From Chaenocephalus aceratus (Eukaryota; Chordata; Actinopteri; Perciformes; Channichthyidae): a DNA stretch of 64,000 nucleotides. Shown piece after piece: positions 36,352-49,955 of this stretch. A program made the translations under genes and the position numbers. The notes beneath the pieces were generated by a model that was given only the letters and a program-made list of their open reading frames with translations, had not been told where the DNA came from and ran no database searches. Location of the stretch: the NCBI GenBank assembly GCA_023974075.1, contig CM043788.1:27971554-28035553 (forward strand), in the 5' to 3' direction. The stretch's first letter is position 1. Every line of letters begins with the position of its first letter.

Positions 36352-36426
<75 letters not shown>
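36352..36426. repeat. (CA)n microsatellite
   Basis: Uninterrupted AC/CA dinucleotides for about 75 bp. The Thr-His 'protein' that can be read here is an artefact of the repeat. Confidence 0.97.
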
Positions 36427-36429
<3 letters not shown>

Positions 36430-36439
36430 CATGTATACA

Positions 36440-36690
36440 TCACTTCAGGGGACATTACATTGACTAACATGCATTTCCTGGAGACTTATCCTAACCTTAA
36501 CCATAACCAATACATGCCTAACCCTAACCCTTACCCTTACCCAAACCCTAACCATAACCCTAACCAAGTCTTCACCCTAAAATTAATGATTCCCCTCATG
36601 GGGACCTCCAATGTGTCCCCATAAGGGAGGCAAGTCCCCACACGTGACTGTGTAAACAGATGTAGTTCCCCACAAGTATAGTAATGCTAG
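36440..36690. repeat. fish interspersed repeat with telomere-like CCCTAA degenerate core
   Basis: After the CA run comes GGGGACATTACATTGAC, a core of degenerate CCCTAA/CCCTTA/CCATAA hexamers (36488-36566), then GGGGACCTCCAATGTGTCCCC and CCCCACAAGTATAGTAATGC. This composite is a recurrent non-coding repeat in fish genomes, as far as I recall it. The hexamers are too degenerate to be a real telomere remnant. Confidence 0.6.
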
Positions 36691-36845
36691 GCCACACACA
36701 CACACTTTGTTTGCCGAAACCACACCTGGCCCCTGCATCAGTCTCGTTACTGCCTTCTCAATAATTCACTGCTTTCAAGACTTTTCAAACATTTTTTATT
36801 CATGCACTGAAGGAATTTGAAACTCCTGATGACAGTGTGCAATCT

Positions 36846-36847
<2 letters not shown>

Positions 36848-36928
<81 letters not shown>
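36848..36928. repeat. (CA)n microsatellite
   Basis: About 81 bp of uninterrupted AC/CA dinucleotides. Confidence 0.97.
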
Positions 36929-36930
<2 letters not shown>

Positions 36931-37231
36931 TTCTGGCATTTAAAGAACTGACATCAACTTTTTCCCCCTTGTTGTGTCAGCAGCTTGCCACCTCCATTGT
37001 TTGACAAATCAATTGAAGAGTAAATATGCTGCGGGCTATCTCCTCCTTTACCATTTGTGAGAAGATTCCCAGTCATGATATCTGGAAGCACAATGTAAAA
37101 CTGATCCGTACTGAAAAGTGACTTCCTAAACAATATTTTGGAGGTTATGCCTGAGTCATCAAAGTCAGATGTCTTATTAATCTGTCATGTCGAAGAAACT
37201 TATTGTGAAAGTTTATTCTTTATGTTAGTTT

Positions 37232-37642
37232 TGTCATGACCCTTTGTTCTGTGCTTTATGTTAACTCGTTAAGTAATTCTCCCTCTCATTTCAGGCCTCC
37301 ATGCTCCCCGCCCCTATCTGTCTCCTGCGTCTGTGATTGTTTTCCCCGCCCTGATTGTTTCCACCTGTTCCCCTTACACTGGTATATATTGTGCTAGCTC
37401 CCTCCTGTCCATTGCCAGTTTGTTTCCTCATTCTGGACCAACGTCCCAGCATTCTCCACGGACATCTCACGGACATTTAAGCTCTTGTTCTTAGTTCTTG
37501 TTTTTTCCTCGAAAGAGTGTTTTTGTTTTCCCTGTTTTGTTACTGTGCCAAATTTCAGTAAAGTCTTTATTTTTTGAACACTATCTGAGTCTGAGTTTGA
37601 GTCGTGCGTTTGAGTTCATGCCTCAGAGTTCTCCCCATGACA
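37232..37642 (+). mobile_element. probable solo LTR (Gypsy-like), about 411 bp
   Basis: The stretch begins TGTCATG and ends CATGACA, a 7-bp inverted LTR terminus with TG...CA. Inside are GGTATATATTG near 37380 (TATA-like), a C/T-rich downstream region and CAGTAAAGTCTTTATTTT near 37556 (polyadenylation-like), in the right order for U3-R-U5. General style resembles the split LTR at 54674-54722/62475-62805, but family identity was not established. No 5-bp target duplication is evident (AGTTT left, TAATG right), which weakens the call. No internal region lies next to it. Confidence 0.55.
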
Positions 37643-40600
37643 TAATGTAACCAAAATCACATGAAGTAAGCATTTGCATGATGTTACTGTATGCTGTGCG
37701 GACCATATGTATCACTGGTGAACACATTTCTGTATACATGTGTATCTGGATTTTACCATGCATACAAAACACATGGATTCTGTGATGTTTTGAAGGTCAT
37801 CATACATTTGTGACACCCCTTCCATGGGATGACTGCGTTATTACTAGCATACATTTACTTTGTCTTGTGTTTCAAGAGCTTGTTGCTGTTTTGACAAATA
37901 CTGCAAGCTTTTAGAGCCTTATTCAGTGTGTGCTGTTGCCTTTGAACAGAATGCTTTTCAAAACATCCTCTTCACAGGCTGTGCCTTGTAACGGTATCTA
38001 TCTTGCAGGATATTTGATACAATGGCTTTCCCCCTGGTGAGAGATTGGTGAAATATCTTGCATTCAGCTGTTTTTTGTTTGTTGCAGTTTATACAACTGT
38101 GGTATAAGGAATACTGTTTTTTGGCCTAATTTGACATCCCCACTGCATGCATGCATGTTGAAAAAGGAAATACTTGAAGCGCCCCATGAACAAGCTCAAT
38201 CAAAATGTGTGGCAAATAAACCCCCTTTTGTGTTGTATTGGGTTGAGGGAATCAATAAGCAAATACTGATTAGGAAAATGGACGAGACACACTGACAAAG
38301 GCACATCCACACACTCACAGGTGCATATTGTCATAGACTTGAGGTTCACACATTTGCACACATGAATGCACAGTGATGCTCTGTGTGTTGAAGCACATGC
38401 ATAAAGATGGGCACTCCCTCGTGGTCTCATGATCAGGGACAGGTGAAGTTGCAGGCACACATTCTGGTGGCATTTTTGCAATTAAAGTGGGCCCTGTGGC
38501 TATCTTTCCGCTGACTGCACAAGCCAAATATCAGGGCACGGTGCACTGCTGCTTTACTCCCCTAGTGGAACTAATTAGATGTTCCCAAAGGACAGCCCTG
38601 TCATCACATTGTTCTGCCCACAATACAGCCTCAGTGGCCCCGCCAGGGAAGCAGTAGGCCAAAAATAACCCAGCGAATAACCTAATTATACAAAGGGCCT
38701 CATTCCAAAACTCTTTGAATAAAACTGAGACTCATCAGTCGATATTCCTAGAACAGACTTTTAACTAAGTCTGACATTCGATTGGTAAAGTCGCACCTCT
38801 AAAAGAAAAAGATAAAAAAACGGTTTTACATAAATGTGTTGGTCATTTTAGAACAGGCAAGAATACATTTGTCTGCAACAGAAACCTAGAGTAGGTAATT
38901 GTAGAGAATTGTGACAATGCTGCTGTTGATTAATATCAAATATAAGTCCCACTCCACATCTGTGTAATCTACATTACAGTATTTTTTCTATAGACAGTTG
39001 CTCTCAATTATCTCTCTGAAAAAACGGAAACATTGACACTACATTCTGCTTATGATATACTGTGAGTTCAATGGGTTTCTGCTATGCTAATACGATATAA
39101 AAATACCTAATTTACAGCTGCTTCATCAGCATGTGAGAGACAAATCTCATGGGAGCTGCAGTTGTTGAAGGGGAACAAAATAAGTGTTGAACTAATGTTA
39201 AGATGCTGTTTTCAGTCTTTTAATTGAATATACTTTTGCAAATTAATAGTGTCTGCTGTCTAAGTTATAAAGTGAAACTCTGGGCTGTTGTCTTGCAAAT
39301 GTCAAGTCCTGAGTGAATAGAATAAAAAACATTGCACCTTTGGGGCAGTATTCATGACATTAAGAGACAGAGTAAGCCTAGCACACTTCCCACTCACAAT
39401 TATTTCTAAGATTGCTGGCAAAGTATAAAACACCTTTAAGGAACAACATGCAAACAGAGATACACAATACACATTAACAAGAAAAACACTGCATTTGGAA
39501 GTGGACTGCATTGATCAAATTACATTTTAGAAAATACAACAACACATACCCTACATTACAAAATGTGAATTTGCTTTCAAAAAAATATTTCTCTGGTTCA
39601 GAACAAAATGTTTTCATATTATGTTTTAGCTAAACTTTTGCATGAATGATAATGAGGTTGTTATCTATCATTAAGATATTAAGAACTGATAATCCATATA
39701 ATAGATGATGAACTATTCATCAATTCCACCAGCAACTCATTAATGCATCATGAACTCTGTTTACGAAGAACTTATAAGCAGTTCATTATTTTAAGTGTTT
39801 CCCATTAGCCTCATATAATTGGATGCTCCTCAACAACATTCATGCAGTGACTCCTATGTTGGCTGAAACAAAGAACCATTGCAAAGTGAGAGTGCACACA
39901 ATGGGCCTATTATTCCCAGAGAGAATGTTATTTGTAGAGCGACGAGAGGAATTTGAGCTCTTTAAGTGACGTATAGACTCCAACCTATTGTTAGAGTCAT
40001 TTCCTCATTATATTTCCACAAAACAACCTTGTGCTTCATCACCTCATTAACAATAGTGGGCACTTTTGATGCTTTGGCTCGAAACAACAAAGAGCCAGTG
40101 AGATGAATAGGATGCTGAGAGACACTGGCCGCATGTTCCAGCTGTGAGTGCACCTGATGTTTTAATGAAAGTGAATGTTCCAGGCCGACACAAACCTTGG
40201 CCGGAATAGCCAGCAACCACAGGGGACCTGAGCATCTGCAAATGAAGCAGCAGGCTGAAAGGAGAGGACATGCAGGCGATCACCTCCGCAGGCCTGTCAT
40301 TCGGATCGCATATACTTCAACAGGGGACCAGCTGGGATCAAACCGGCTTAGTAAGGGTCATTGAAGTGACAAACAGAAACATTAAAGGGCAAATAACACC
40401 ACCAAATGGCATACTAAGCACTCCTCAATAGCTAGAGAACTGAAATACTGGCAGGGTAAGATATTCAAATCCCTGTGTCGTGGAATCGGTAAACCCGTAA
40501 ACAATTGTACAGCTGATGGTTTCATTTGTATCCACTGCTGGATATATGTAATATAATAATAGTATATTGATATTAATGAGATTATATATCTTACATTTTG

Positions 40601-43600
40601 AATATTGTTAAATATATTCCTGGTTTTGAAGACGGCACAACATTGAAGTGATGTCATTTTCTGAATTTACCAGAATCTTTGCTTTTCTCTTCATATGTGT
40701 TGAGTCCGTAAATCCCCATTACTGATGATTATTTATTAAAATTCTCATGTGTAATGATTTTGTGGTAAAATCAATGGTCACGCATACAATATTAATATTG
40801 AGGTATTAAGTCAAAAGGTGACAGCAGGGGGGATTCACTCCTTTCGAAATCCAGAAATAAAGAAGAAAATGCACAATACAAATGAATATTAAAATCATGT
40901 AAACAATGAGACCTACATCCCTGAAATACATACTATTCAAAACATTACTCCCATTCTTTGGAAACGAATTCTTATATCCACTTTTAGGCATATATTAATG
41001 CAGTTTGATTGATTTATACAGCCATGTTAACTATATTGGGAGGGAGGAAATCAGCAGTTAACAATTTTGCTGACATTTAAAGGAATCTTAATATTTTCGA
41101 TGGTTCGAATACTGTTACTATTCAGTGTCAAGTTTGATGCATTTATGTTGATAATAGTATGCAGTGAATTTATTTAGCCTCCCACTCCAACAGCTCACCC
41201 TGGCTTGTCACCTACCTCCATACATTGTTAAGCAAACCACACACTGCCATAATCACATGGAAGTAATTACAGCCTTAATCCATTGTAGACAAATACAGTG
41301 TACAGTGTTTGATTTGCTATGACATAGTTTAGCTTACACCAAACACTGTGGGTGGTGACTATGGTTTTCCCTTCTGGGCTTTAACTGACTGATGGTGCCC
41401 ACTGTTTTCGACACACAACCCCTATAGTGAACATTTTAATTCAATTTGGCTAAGCTTGGTGAAATAGTGCTACTGTTCAGTGATCCACTCAGGTAACTAA
41501 GTGTGCTTAATGCATGTAGCCAGCAGATGCTTGGCCCCCATTGAAAATCAGATTTGTAAGACTTTTCAACATGTATATCACTTCAGTTGGTCACTTTATA
41601 AACTGGAAGCAGTTATAATATATAAACTGGAACCAGTTTTTGGTAAGAATTATATCATATTGTTCACATACATGTATCAGGATTGCTATCAATAGGTGGA
41701 AAAACAGCAAACCATAGGTTGGGTTGAAGTCGTGATCATATTGAGTGTAGTATAATTAATCCTAACCCCTTTATTGATGTATATTGTACTAAAATCCTAA
41801 CATAGCCTGCCAAAATCCTAAATTTGCAGGACCATTGCCATTCACTCCAACACATCCTGAATAACTAATCATTTATGACAGCAATTTCAATTGAATTGCC
41901 AGTGGATTTACTTGTTGCATTTAAGCAATTTCAATTTAATGTACTTGCCCAGGTGGGGACTGCCTATTGTTTCGAAGGCCCATTATTTCTAAACTGGAAT
42001 AGTTTGGAAAATGTCCCATTGGACTGAAAGGCCATTTTTATGACAGTCCATTAACAAGCAAACAAAAGCTAATTCTCTTGAGAAATATTGCTCCAAAAAA
42101 TACATGGACCAAAGCAACATTTATAAGACTATTGGTGTTTCGGAATTGGGCCTTCAGAATAATGGCATGGCAGCCTTTGTGCAGGGAGAAATCAGTGATG
42201 TGAGTTGCATGTACATTAGAACCTTGAAAGATGATGTTGCATTGCAGTCCAGCAAAAGTTGAGCCAGATTTCACTTTCTTGTTGCCAAAATAAAGATACA
42301 ATATTTTTTTGTTATTGTAAAGTTGGCACTTGGTATCTGGCCCTCATCTGAGGTGGAAGGGAAAGTCATATCTGAAGAAGTTAAATATTAACTTTACTTA
42401 TGATGTAAAAAAAAAACGTGTGCTCCTTTGCTCAGCGAGGGCAGTGCCAACTGATAAACTGGGTCTGGCCTGGAAAATATTTCCCCAACACTAACCATTA
42501 ATATAGATAGAAGATGACAGCGGACGTAAGACAGAACCCTGGGGCACAACATTTCAAATGTTCAGTTAGTGGTGGTTCCACTGAGTTACACAGCTCTGCT
42601 TCAAGCCCAATGTGCCATTGATATCGTTCAGCTCCTGCTTGGACGTGACAAGGAGTTTCACAGGGTTCATCTAGTATTTAGCTTGTGTGCATGTGTGCTC
42701 CACTTTGAGTTTTCCAAGCTGCTTTTATTAGTTACTGCCTTGGGGTGTACACCCTCTCTCCAGCGATCTTATGTCGATGGCTCAAACTTTGTTGAGGACA
42801 GTGGAGGTGAAATGAGCCGTGCAGAGTTACTGTGTCCCAACCTTCTGCTATTCTGTTAGTACAGTTCAGTAGTTCAGTGTTGGGACACTTATGTCCTCTC
42901 CCTGGGCCGGCAGAGTGTGTTCATTCTGTTATAGTTCAGGGGTGATACCAAGTGCAGACTGTAGTTTCAGTATCCAGGCACACTCCAACCACATGCAATG
43001 CATTCCTAACCATGTGCTGTTCAATTTTGGACCAACTTTGTGGGTTTTCCTTTCTCGATCAGTCCGTGTTAAAAATTGAAATATGTGGGTGAAAAACTAA
43101 GCTTGTCGTTACACAGGGACTTGAAATATCACAAACATTTGTTATCGTTGCTGTTTATGGGTATCAAAAAACATAGGCAAAAACTCATTGCATTTACATG
43201 TTTGCTGATCTTTGGATCAAGCCAAGAGTTCATTCAGCAAGCCCGAAATCTCCAAATGATACCTATTATTTGGTTTTCAGGTTGTCTTATTCGGCAGGAT
43301 ATGTTCCTTTCCTGACTACCTGTACAATCTAATAATGAAGCCATGTGGATTAAAGGTATTTGTCCCTACATTTTGCTGACCATGCATTGCATTTGTTACC
43401 ATTTCACTTCTTAATACTGACCTTTCAAAGAGCTTCCAATTCAAATCGTTTTTTTGTAGGCAATTGTATCTACCTTTGTGTTTTCAGTGACACGATGCCT
43501 TGTTCAATGACCCTCTTATCCATATTACTGACACAGATTTGGCAATAATATGCCACTCAGAAAATACTCTAAAATCGACTTTATTACTATGGTAACTTCT

Positions 43601-44490
43601 TCTATCATTTAAACTTGTATTTAAGGTTTATGTACGCATAGACAAATTACTAGGGATGTTGTCATTTGGTTCGGAATCATAGAGAGAAAGCAGGATTGCC
43701 GTGCAAAACATTCCTGAAATGTGAACGTTTATTATTTCTTACATGCATATAACTTACCTTTACGTCCACTTTCCTATCGAACTATACATTTATTTCAGGA
43801 GTCTTGAATAGTGCTTGATTTCATATTACAAAGTAAAAATAATAATAAACATGTTTAAGGTGTGTGTGTAGGTCTGCTCATCTATGAGTGAACATCGAGA
43901 GTCTTGCATTATTTTAAAGAACAGCCAGTCCAGATACAAATAAAATATAATGCAAATCAGGCGAAGAAATATGCTGGCAGAGATAATCATTTGTAGTTAT
44001 GACACATTCTCACCCATCATCGCCGCTGAAGTTTGACATGAAAATGTCAAGAGTGGCCTTGTCCAATTAAAGAGCAGTCTTCTACATTCTATGTTAATAC
44101 TCATTTTAAGCATTGGCTGTCTGAATAGGCTTACAAATTACATTTTGTCCTCTGATTCATTCTCGTCCTCTTCTCTCTAACTGCTCTCTCTCACAGTCTC
44201 TAACCATCCCTCCTGTCTCTGCCCCTCTCTCCTTGTCCCTCATTATTTCAAATGAAATAAGGAATGGGCATTGAATATTTGAATATATTAAAGGGCTTAT
44301 TAAAAACATTTCTTAACCTGATTAGCTAGATCATTAGGGGATCCAGAGGGGTTTTGAGCTGCATGGCCTGATCCGAGCAATTCGACCAGTCTTTGAAGGT
44401 CAGCGTGCAGTAAAGGTATACTGTGTCATCAGCTCATATGTTCAATAATTCACCCTTTTTTATGTCCAATTTCCTTTCTATCTGTTCACC
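37643..44490. other. long non-coding stretch
   Basis: Almost 7 kb without a supportable gene. The part 38520-38700 and the part 40040-40230 are repeat-free and of even composition and are candidate conserved non-coding elements. Frames such as 39962-40216, 42038-42301 and 42569-42859 have no recognised motifs. Confidence 0.45.
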
Positions 44491-44491
44491 A

Positions 44492-44492
<1 letters not shown>

Positions 44493-44567
<75 letters not shown>

Positions 44568-44588
44568 CATGTATCTGTCTATCTGTCT
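44493..44588. repeat. (TATC)n microsatellite grading into TGTC repeats
   Basis: About 75 bp of perfect ATCT tetranucleotides followed by interrupted TATC/TGTC/TGTA units to about 44610. Confidence 0.97.
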
Positions 44589-44619
44589 GTCTGTATGTAT
44601 GTCTGTATGGCTGTCTGCA

Positions 44620-46580
44620 TCACTGCCTAGTTAGTATATACTGTATGTAGGTCTTATGTACGTTTTTATGTATGTGTTTGCATGCATAAAAGGTATGCTT
44701 TTCAACCCATTCTTTAGTTGTTTCAAAGTATTGTATTAGTCAGCAATATTTAATTAATGCAACAGGTACATTTAGGTGTATGTTGCACGTTTGGCTAAAG
44801 GTAAGCTTTAACACCTTGTAGACACTTTTGTCTGAATATATATGCTTTGTAGCCTGCATGTGCTTGTACTGTGCAACACAGAAGGTGGTTTTGCATCAGA
44901 GAATATGAATAATGCCAGAAGTGAGAGCTGACCTCTTTTACAAAGATCATATATCAAGTTCACTGCTACCAGTCAAGGTGCCATAACATATGCTTTGTTA
45001 TGAATGTTTTCGTTGTTCTATTTTTCATAAAGGGCAGTAGAGGGTGCAGGCATGTTTGTCTCACATAGGTATAATAGGAAACAAACACCTGTCTTTCAAT
45101 GTGACTGTCATGCTCCGAAAAATGAGCTTCTCCTATTCATCAGCTTGGGACAGTTTGCGACTTCCTCGTCACTCCTGTATAATGTGTGAGGTAGAAAATA
45201 CCTATATAAATGAAGTACATTTATGCATTTTGCATGAAGAATTAATTTCAAATTATGAGCCATGCTTGTTATCTTTTTCTGAAATTCTTCAACATACTGT
45301 ATGTGCAGTAATTTTGGCAGTTAACCAACATATGTTTTGCTTTATGCACATGTTTGAGATTGACATATACTGTACACATCAAACCTGTAAAAAACATATA
45401 GTATGAGATAGTGACTATGGTCAGCTTGCATTTATGTGATATGCAATACCCTTTATTGATAAGCTTTCATGTTGGGAAATCATATTTTTTGATGTGCACA
45501 GATTATTCTCAAATAAGTCTTACAGTATCCCCCACTTCTTCACTGTCATCTGTGTGCTCAGTATTTCAAAAGCTTTTGCTGTAATTTTTACCTATACCAT
45601 GTTGATTACACATAATCTGCCTGAATCCGTATGCACTAGCATCTAGCTTCTGATCAAATTAATAACTACATTGTCTTCAAAACGTTTTCTTTTTGTCCTC
45701 CAAAGTGTAAATAAGCATCACAGGCTCATATAGGATTCCTCACAGAGCAGCCACCAGTGTGTGATTGTCCACAGTTGGTCTAAAATATCACATAATTGGT
45801 TGCCCTATGGGAAAGTATGTCCATTCCCTTTTCCGGCTGATTGCTTCTATTTACATATCTGAAGCTGCTAGTATAGTCCATTTGCATGCAGTGATGTCTT
45901 GGACTGTCCATACACATCGTTTGTTTTTTTAAACATTCCCTCTCCCCACTGTTGTGTGATTTCAGAGGACTTTGGGCTCTGGGCTAGCTAAGTAATATTA
46001 CAATATACCTCTATTAGATTTGAGTATACTTATAATTCCAAAAATAAATTGGTCACTGCAATAATCTCCATATTATATACATTTTTACTCCATACTCCAT
46101 AATACATACATTTTTAATTTACAGATATACAAAATATATTTACAGGAGCTGACACTACATTACACACACTGCAAGTAGAAATTGGCTTATTTGCATATCA
46201 CACAGACTGAGTCCATGCATGAGTGCATTTTGCTAGAGGGGTCAGAGTGCAATAGAATGAAATAATACAGCACGCCCCTTTGCCTCTTTCACTCTACCTC
46301 TGCTTGTCATTCTAAAGAATACATCATTTGGAATATCTTGCTACTTAGAGAACAGATTATGTAGGTGATTATTCAGTGGTCTGCATTATGAAATATGTGA
46401 GCTGCAATTATAGCAAATATCGGTTTTACACCATTGTCATTTTCCAAATGAAACCAGCAAGCCTTGTGATACTTGGTCTCACTGCTGCAACTGCTTTGGT
46501 GCAAAAAGGGCTTCCTTTATTAACTATGAAAATACAGTTTTGGATAATGTCTAATGTTAGGTTGATCTTGTCACTAGAAG
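44620..46580. other. non-coding background
   Basis: No gene or mobile element recognised. The frame at 45044-45406 lacks any recognisable domain. Confidence 0.45.
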
Positions 46581-46588
46581 ATCTACAG

Positions 46589-48939
46589 CAGGGGTGTCCA
46601 AACTACGGCCCTGGGGCCAAAATGCGGACTGCGCCCATACACCTATCAATCATAAAACTGTGGGGTTAATTCATTACGTGTTGATTTCTATCAACGGGGG
46701 AGTACTTCAGGAAAGTCGACGGGGGGGGGCTAGTGGAGTACTTTGTGACCACAGATGCCCCTTTCACACCAGCGCTTTTTCAGCTCCGGCTCGGAGCCGG
46801 AGCCTGAAAAGCGCCGGTTTTTCCTGTTCACACCGCAGCGGCGCTGGCTCTTAGCTCCGGAATCGGGTTCACTTCCAGCTCCAAAAAATTGTCGGTCTAG
46901 AGGCAAGAGCTTCGGAGCTAAGAGGTGACGTCGCTTACGTCTCTCTTACGTCGAGGCGTGCAGGAAACTAAACCCACCTCCCCTGAACATGGGTCGACTG
47001 TCATGCCTGCCTACAAGCAGTAGTGCTTATAAACACACTTTATAAAGTCAGGCAACACTAACCAGGCTTCGTGTGGTTCTGTTTATTTGTACCTTACTTT
47101 GACCATCCGTTCACTGTTATCAATCATTGTGGAGAGAGGCAGACGTGTTGTTTTGTATTATTGCAGCTATCGGATGCAAGTAGTCAGTTTAGCTTCGGTT
47201 GCTATGCTAACATCACCCGTTTTATACCAGAGAAACTTTCATAACAGCGTTGTGATACCAAACAGTGTCAATTCAGACTGACACACATTCACTTAGGCTA
47301 AGGGGAACTGGGGATATGCATCAGCTGCTTATGTGAGTCGGACAGTGAATACTTTAGAGCGGCCGCTGCAGTGTGAGCTAACCGGGAGCTAACGGGAGAA
47401 TAAACTCCCGTGGAAGAGCAGCCAGCACTGCAGCGGTCGGTAAATGCTGCAGAAACACATTCATAAACAATGAACCACGGCACTCTGGAGCAAAGTATAA
47501 GGTTGGAGAAGTCGTTATTCAATTTATTCTGGCTTCGTGTGATTAAAAGCAACACGATCATCGACCCGACGCAGTTCCCCATTGTTGTTGTGAGCGCCGT
47601 AATGGCTGCCGTTGGGGAGCAAATCAGCGATGTAAACGGTGACGTCATGACGCAGCAGGGGCAGCTCTGGGCGCCAGTGGGCGGTGTGGACAGAGCGGGA
47701 GCTGAAAAGGGAAACCGGAGCTGAACCAGAAAAGCTCCCGCTCGGAGCTAGAAACTGAAAAGCGCTGGTGTGAAAGCCGCAAGAGTGTGAACGTTGTGAT
47801 CAGCTGTTTTAGCGCAGTTCTCCAGTGAAGGGGGGGAGTCTCCCTCCGCAGCAGGTTGGCGTAGTTTTGGCACAATTCCGTTGTACAGACCGACGTTAAC
47901 AGCAGCCCTGTCTGTGCACATGGAGACCGACTCTGTCGTCCGGTGATCTAACCGCCTTCTGGAAAAGCTTCACAAGTACGTACGTACGCAAATGCGCTTT
48001 GAGACACAAGTGACAGACAGTACACATTTCAGATTACACATTTCAGATTACGCACATAACCTGCATACCAGTTAGTGCACCCCTGTATTACAGCAAAAGT
48101 ATTCTCCGTCGGGACTTCCTGCAACAACACCACGCCGTTATCTTGATTATGATTGGTCCAGAAGACATTATCAAAGATGTTCTATTAAGAAGACAATCAC
48201 TACGTGACAAAAGTTTTCAAAACCGTTTCTGGTCTTTGGTATTTCCAGACAAGTGGCTACTGAAATCAATCTTACTAACTGCTGTCTGTGCAATTCTCGG
48301 CGCGAGTTGGCAGACTTTATTTTGCTTACTTTAACATCATTTTTCATGGTGGGGCTAAGCCATTTCTTGGAATGGGTGTTGCCTACCCCAGCCATACCCT
48401 GGCGCTGCCACTGGTGGGATGTATGGGGCGGGCCATTCTGCACATGCGTTAAATGCGTTAAATATTTTAACGCAATTAATTCAAAAAATTAATTACCGCC
48501 GTTAACGCGATAATTTGTACAGCATTAATAAATATATATCTGTGTATTCATGTGTGCCCACTTTTCAAATACATTCAATCAATTCAAGTTGGAAACATTT
48601 TCAAACAAATCTTAGTTGATACAAAAAAAAGCCCAAACACTTAATTACATAGCAAGCTTGAAATCTATACCCTTTCTATTTCCTCTTTTCAAAAGCAATC
48701 TGAAGCTTCTGTTTTAAGGCATGAGCTGCCAAAAAAATAAATGAAACCCTCTGGAAAGTTGGGATGTAGGCTGTTGTGTTTCTTAAAGCATTTTCAAGTG
48801 TCGCTTAATTTAACTACATTCGATTGATTTTGCTAACTTATAACTCAATGTATGAGGCAATATACCTCTAGTGAGCAGCCCAGCCCTTCGTATGCTTGTC
48901 TGTATGTGGCCCTCGGAGAGAAACGTTTGGACACCCCGG
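46589..48939. mobile_element. hAT element, 2351 bp, diverged, carrying a nested MITE
   Basis: Left end CAGGGGTGTCCAAACTACGG; right end ...GTTTGGACACCCCGG, its inverted counterpart. The flanks are ATCTACAG (46581-46588) and GTCTGCAG (48940-48947), a 6-of-8 match consistent with an old 8-bp hAT duplication. The interior around 48430-48510 holds AACGCAATTAATT/AATTACCGCCGTTAACGCG, a palindrome-like motif common in fish DNA transposons. No transposase domain is recognisable in its frames (47298-47648, 48143-48334, 48171-48443). Confidence 0.7.
46758..47779. mobile_element. MITE with 16-bp perfect terminal inverted repeats, nested
   Basis: CTTTCACACCAGCGCT (46761-46776) and AGCGCTGGTGTGAAAG (47761-47776) are exact complements, followed inward by AGCTCCGGCTCGGAGCCGGAGC-type pairing sequence at both sides. 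Ends of the CTTTCACACC kind are common in fish PIF/Harbinger-like MITEs. The exact outer edge and target duplication could not be fixed. No transposase. It sits wholly inside the surrounding hAT element, so it is the younger insertion. Confidence 0.75.
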
Positions 48940-48947
48940 GTCTGCAG

Positions 48948-49558
48948 TAAGGCTGTCACCCATTTCCTCCAACAAATCCATGTAGGGCTGAAGATGCAAG
49001 CAACAAACTGTCCAATGAGATATTACATTTCTATGTGAACTCCAAAACTAACGCTAGACATAAAACAATTGCTCTTTTTCATTCTGTGTTAACCAAACAA
49101 AGTGTGTTAATACAAAAAGCAAGGAAAAAGGAAAACAAGTATAAATGTAAATGCAGGTGCAAATAATGCAGAAGAGATTGGGAGGCAGTTTACTTTTTTT
49201 TTCTTCATCGCACTGTTGGAATCCCTTCCTTCAGAGATGCTAATGTGTGTTATGGCATAACACACATTAGCATAAACATAACATAAACACACTACTTCCT
49301 TCCATCTGCAAAAGGCCTGTATACAGTATGTGTTGTACAATCATTAAAAGCACTACATTTAATTAACTATTAAATACCAGAACATGTCAAAACACTATCT
49401 GATTTATTTTATATTTGGTTATTTGGTTATATATATATTTTTTTCATTTTCAAAACAAACTACATCGTTTTGCTACGGAGCCCCCTAGGGGACATGGAGA
49501 AGAAAAAACAAATTATTTAAAAAAAAAAAAAAAAACCTTTGCGGGATCTCGGAAAAAA
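48948..49558. other. non-coding background next to DIRS A2
   Basis: Contains the 17-bp hairpin at 49237-49273, an A-rich run at 49519-49537 and GAGCCCCCTAGGGGACATGG near 49479. No gene. Confidence 0.5.
49237..49273. repeat. perfect 17-bp inverted repeat with 3-nt loop
   Basis: ATGCTAATGTGTGTTAT (49237-49253) and its exact complement (49257-49273) flank GGC. Such a long perfect arm in a unique stretch is unlikely by chance. It could be a palindromic duplication or a tiny foldback element. Confidence 0.9.
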
Positions 49559-49599
49559 TATAGGTTACATACGTAACCCCAGGCCTCAGAGTAACATGA

Positions 49600-49890
49600 A
49601 GTGAGATGTCTCACTATGGGATGCGCCTCATCGCGGAGCAAACAGAAGCATCAATCTAATTACGCCAATCCTGATTGGCTTGTGATCTTGACGTCAGCGT
49701 CAGGGGAAATCACCCCCTATAAGTAGCTTGCGCCACAACGCATGCGTCATTCAAAATAAGCACCTCTTCTCGCTTCACCATATCAAGGAGGGCCGTCTGG
49801 TGAGACATCTCACTTCATTTTACTCTGAGCACTGGGGTTACGTAAGTAAACTATAGTTCTCATTCATAACACTCCGTTCGATGTCTCATT
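49600..49890 (+). repeat. right inverted terminal repeat and internal complementary region of DIRS A2
   Basis: 49600-49800 is nearly identical to the left repeat of A1 in plus orientation, including opposed CCAAT boxes, a near-CRE (TGACGTCAG) and TATAAGTAG. The internal complementary region with GGGGTTACGTAAGTAAAC (49836-49853) follows, then TAGTTCTCATTCATAACAC at 49855. Confidence 0.85.
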
Positions 49891-49955
49891 ATGGGATATT
49901 GTAGCTCCCGTATTGCTAGACGAGCTTATCTCGAAAATCACCGATCAACCAGAAT

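Noticed and set aside
36346..36624. Thr-His repeat protein
   Set aside because: Reads a CA microsatellite followed by a non-coding fish repeat.
37232..37642. Full LTR retrotransposon
   Set aside because: Only one LTR-like unit; no primer-binding site, coding region or second LTR nearby.
49237..49273. microRNA precursor
   Set aside because: Stem of 17 bp with a 3-nt loop is too short for a Drosha/Dicer substrate; same for 15224-15252.
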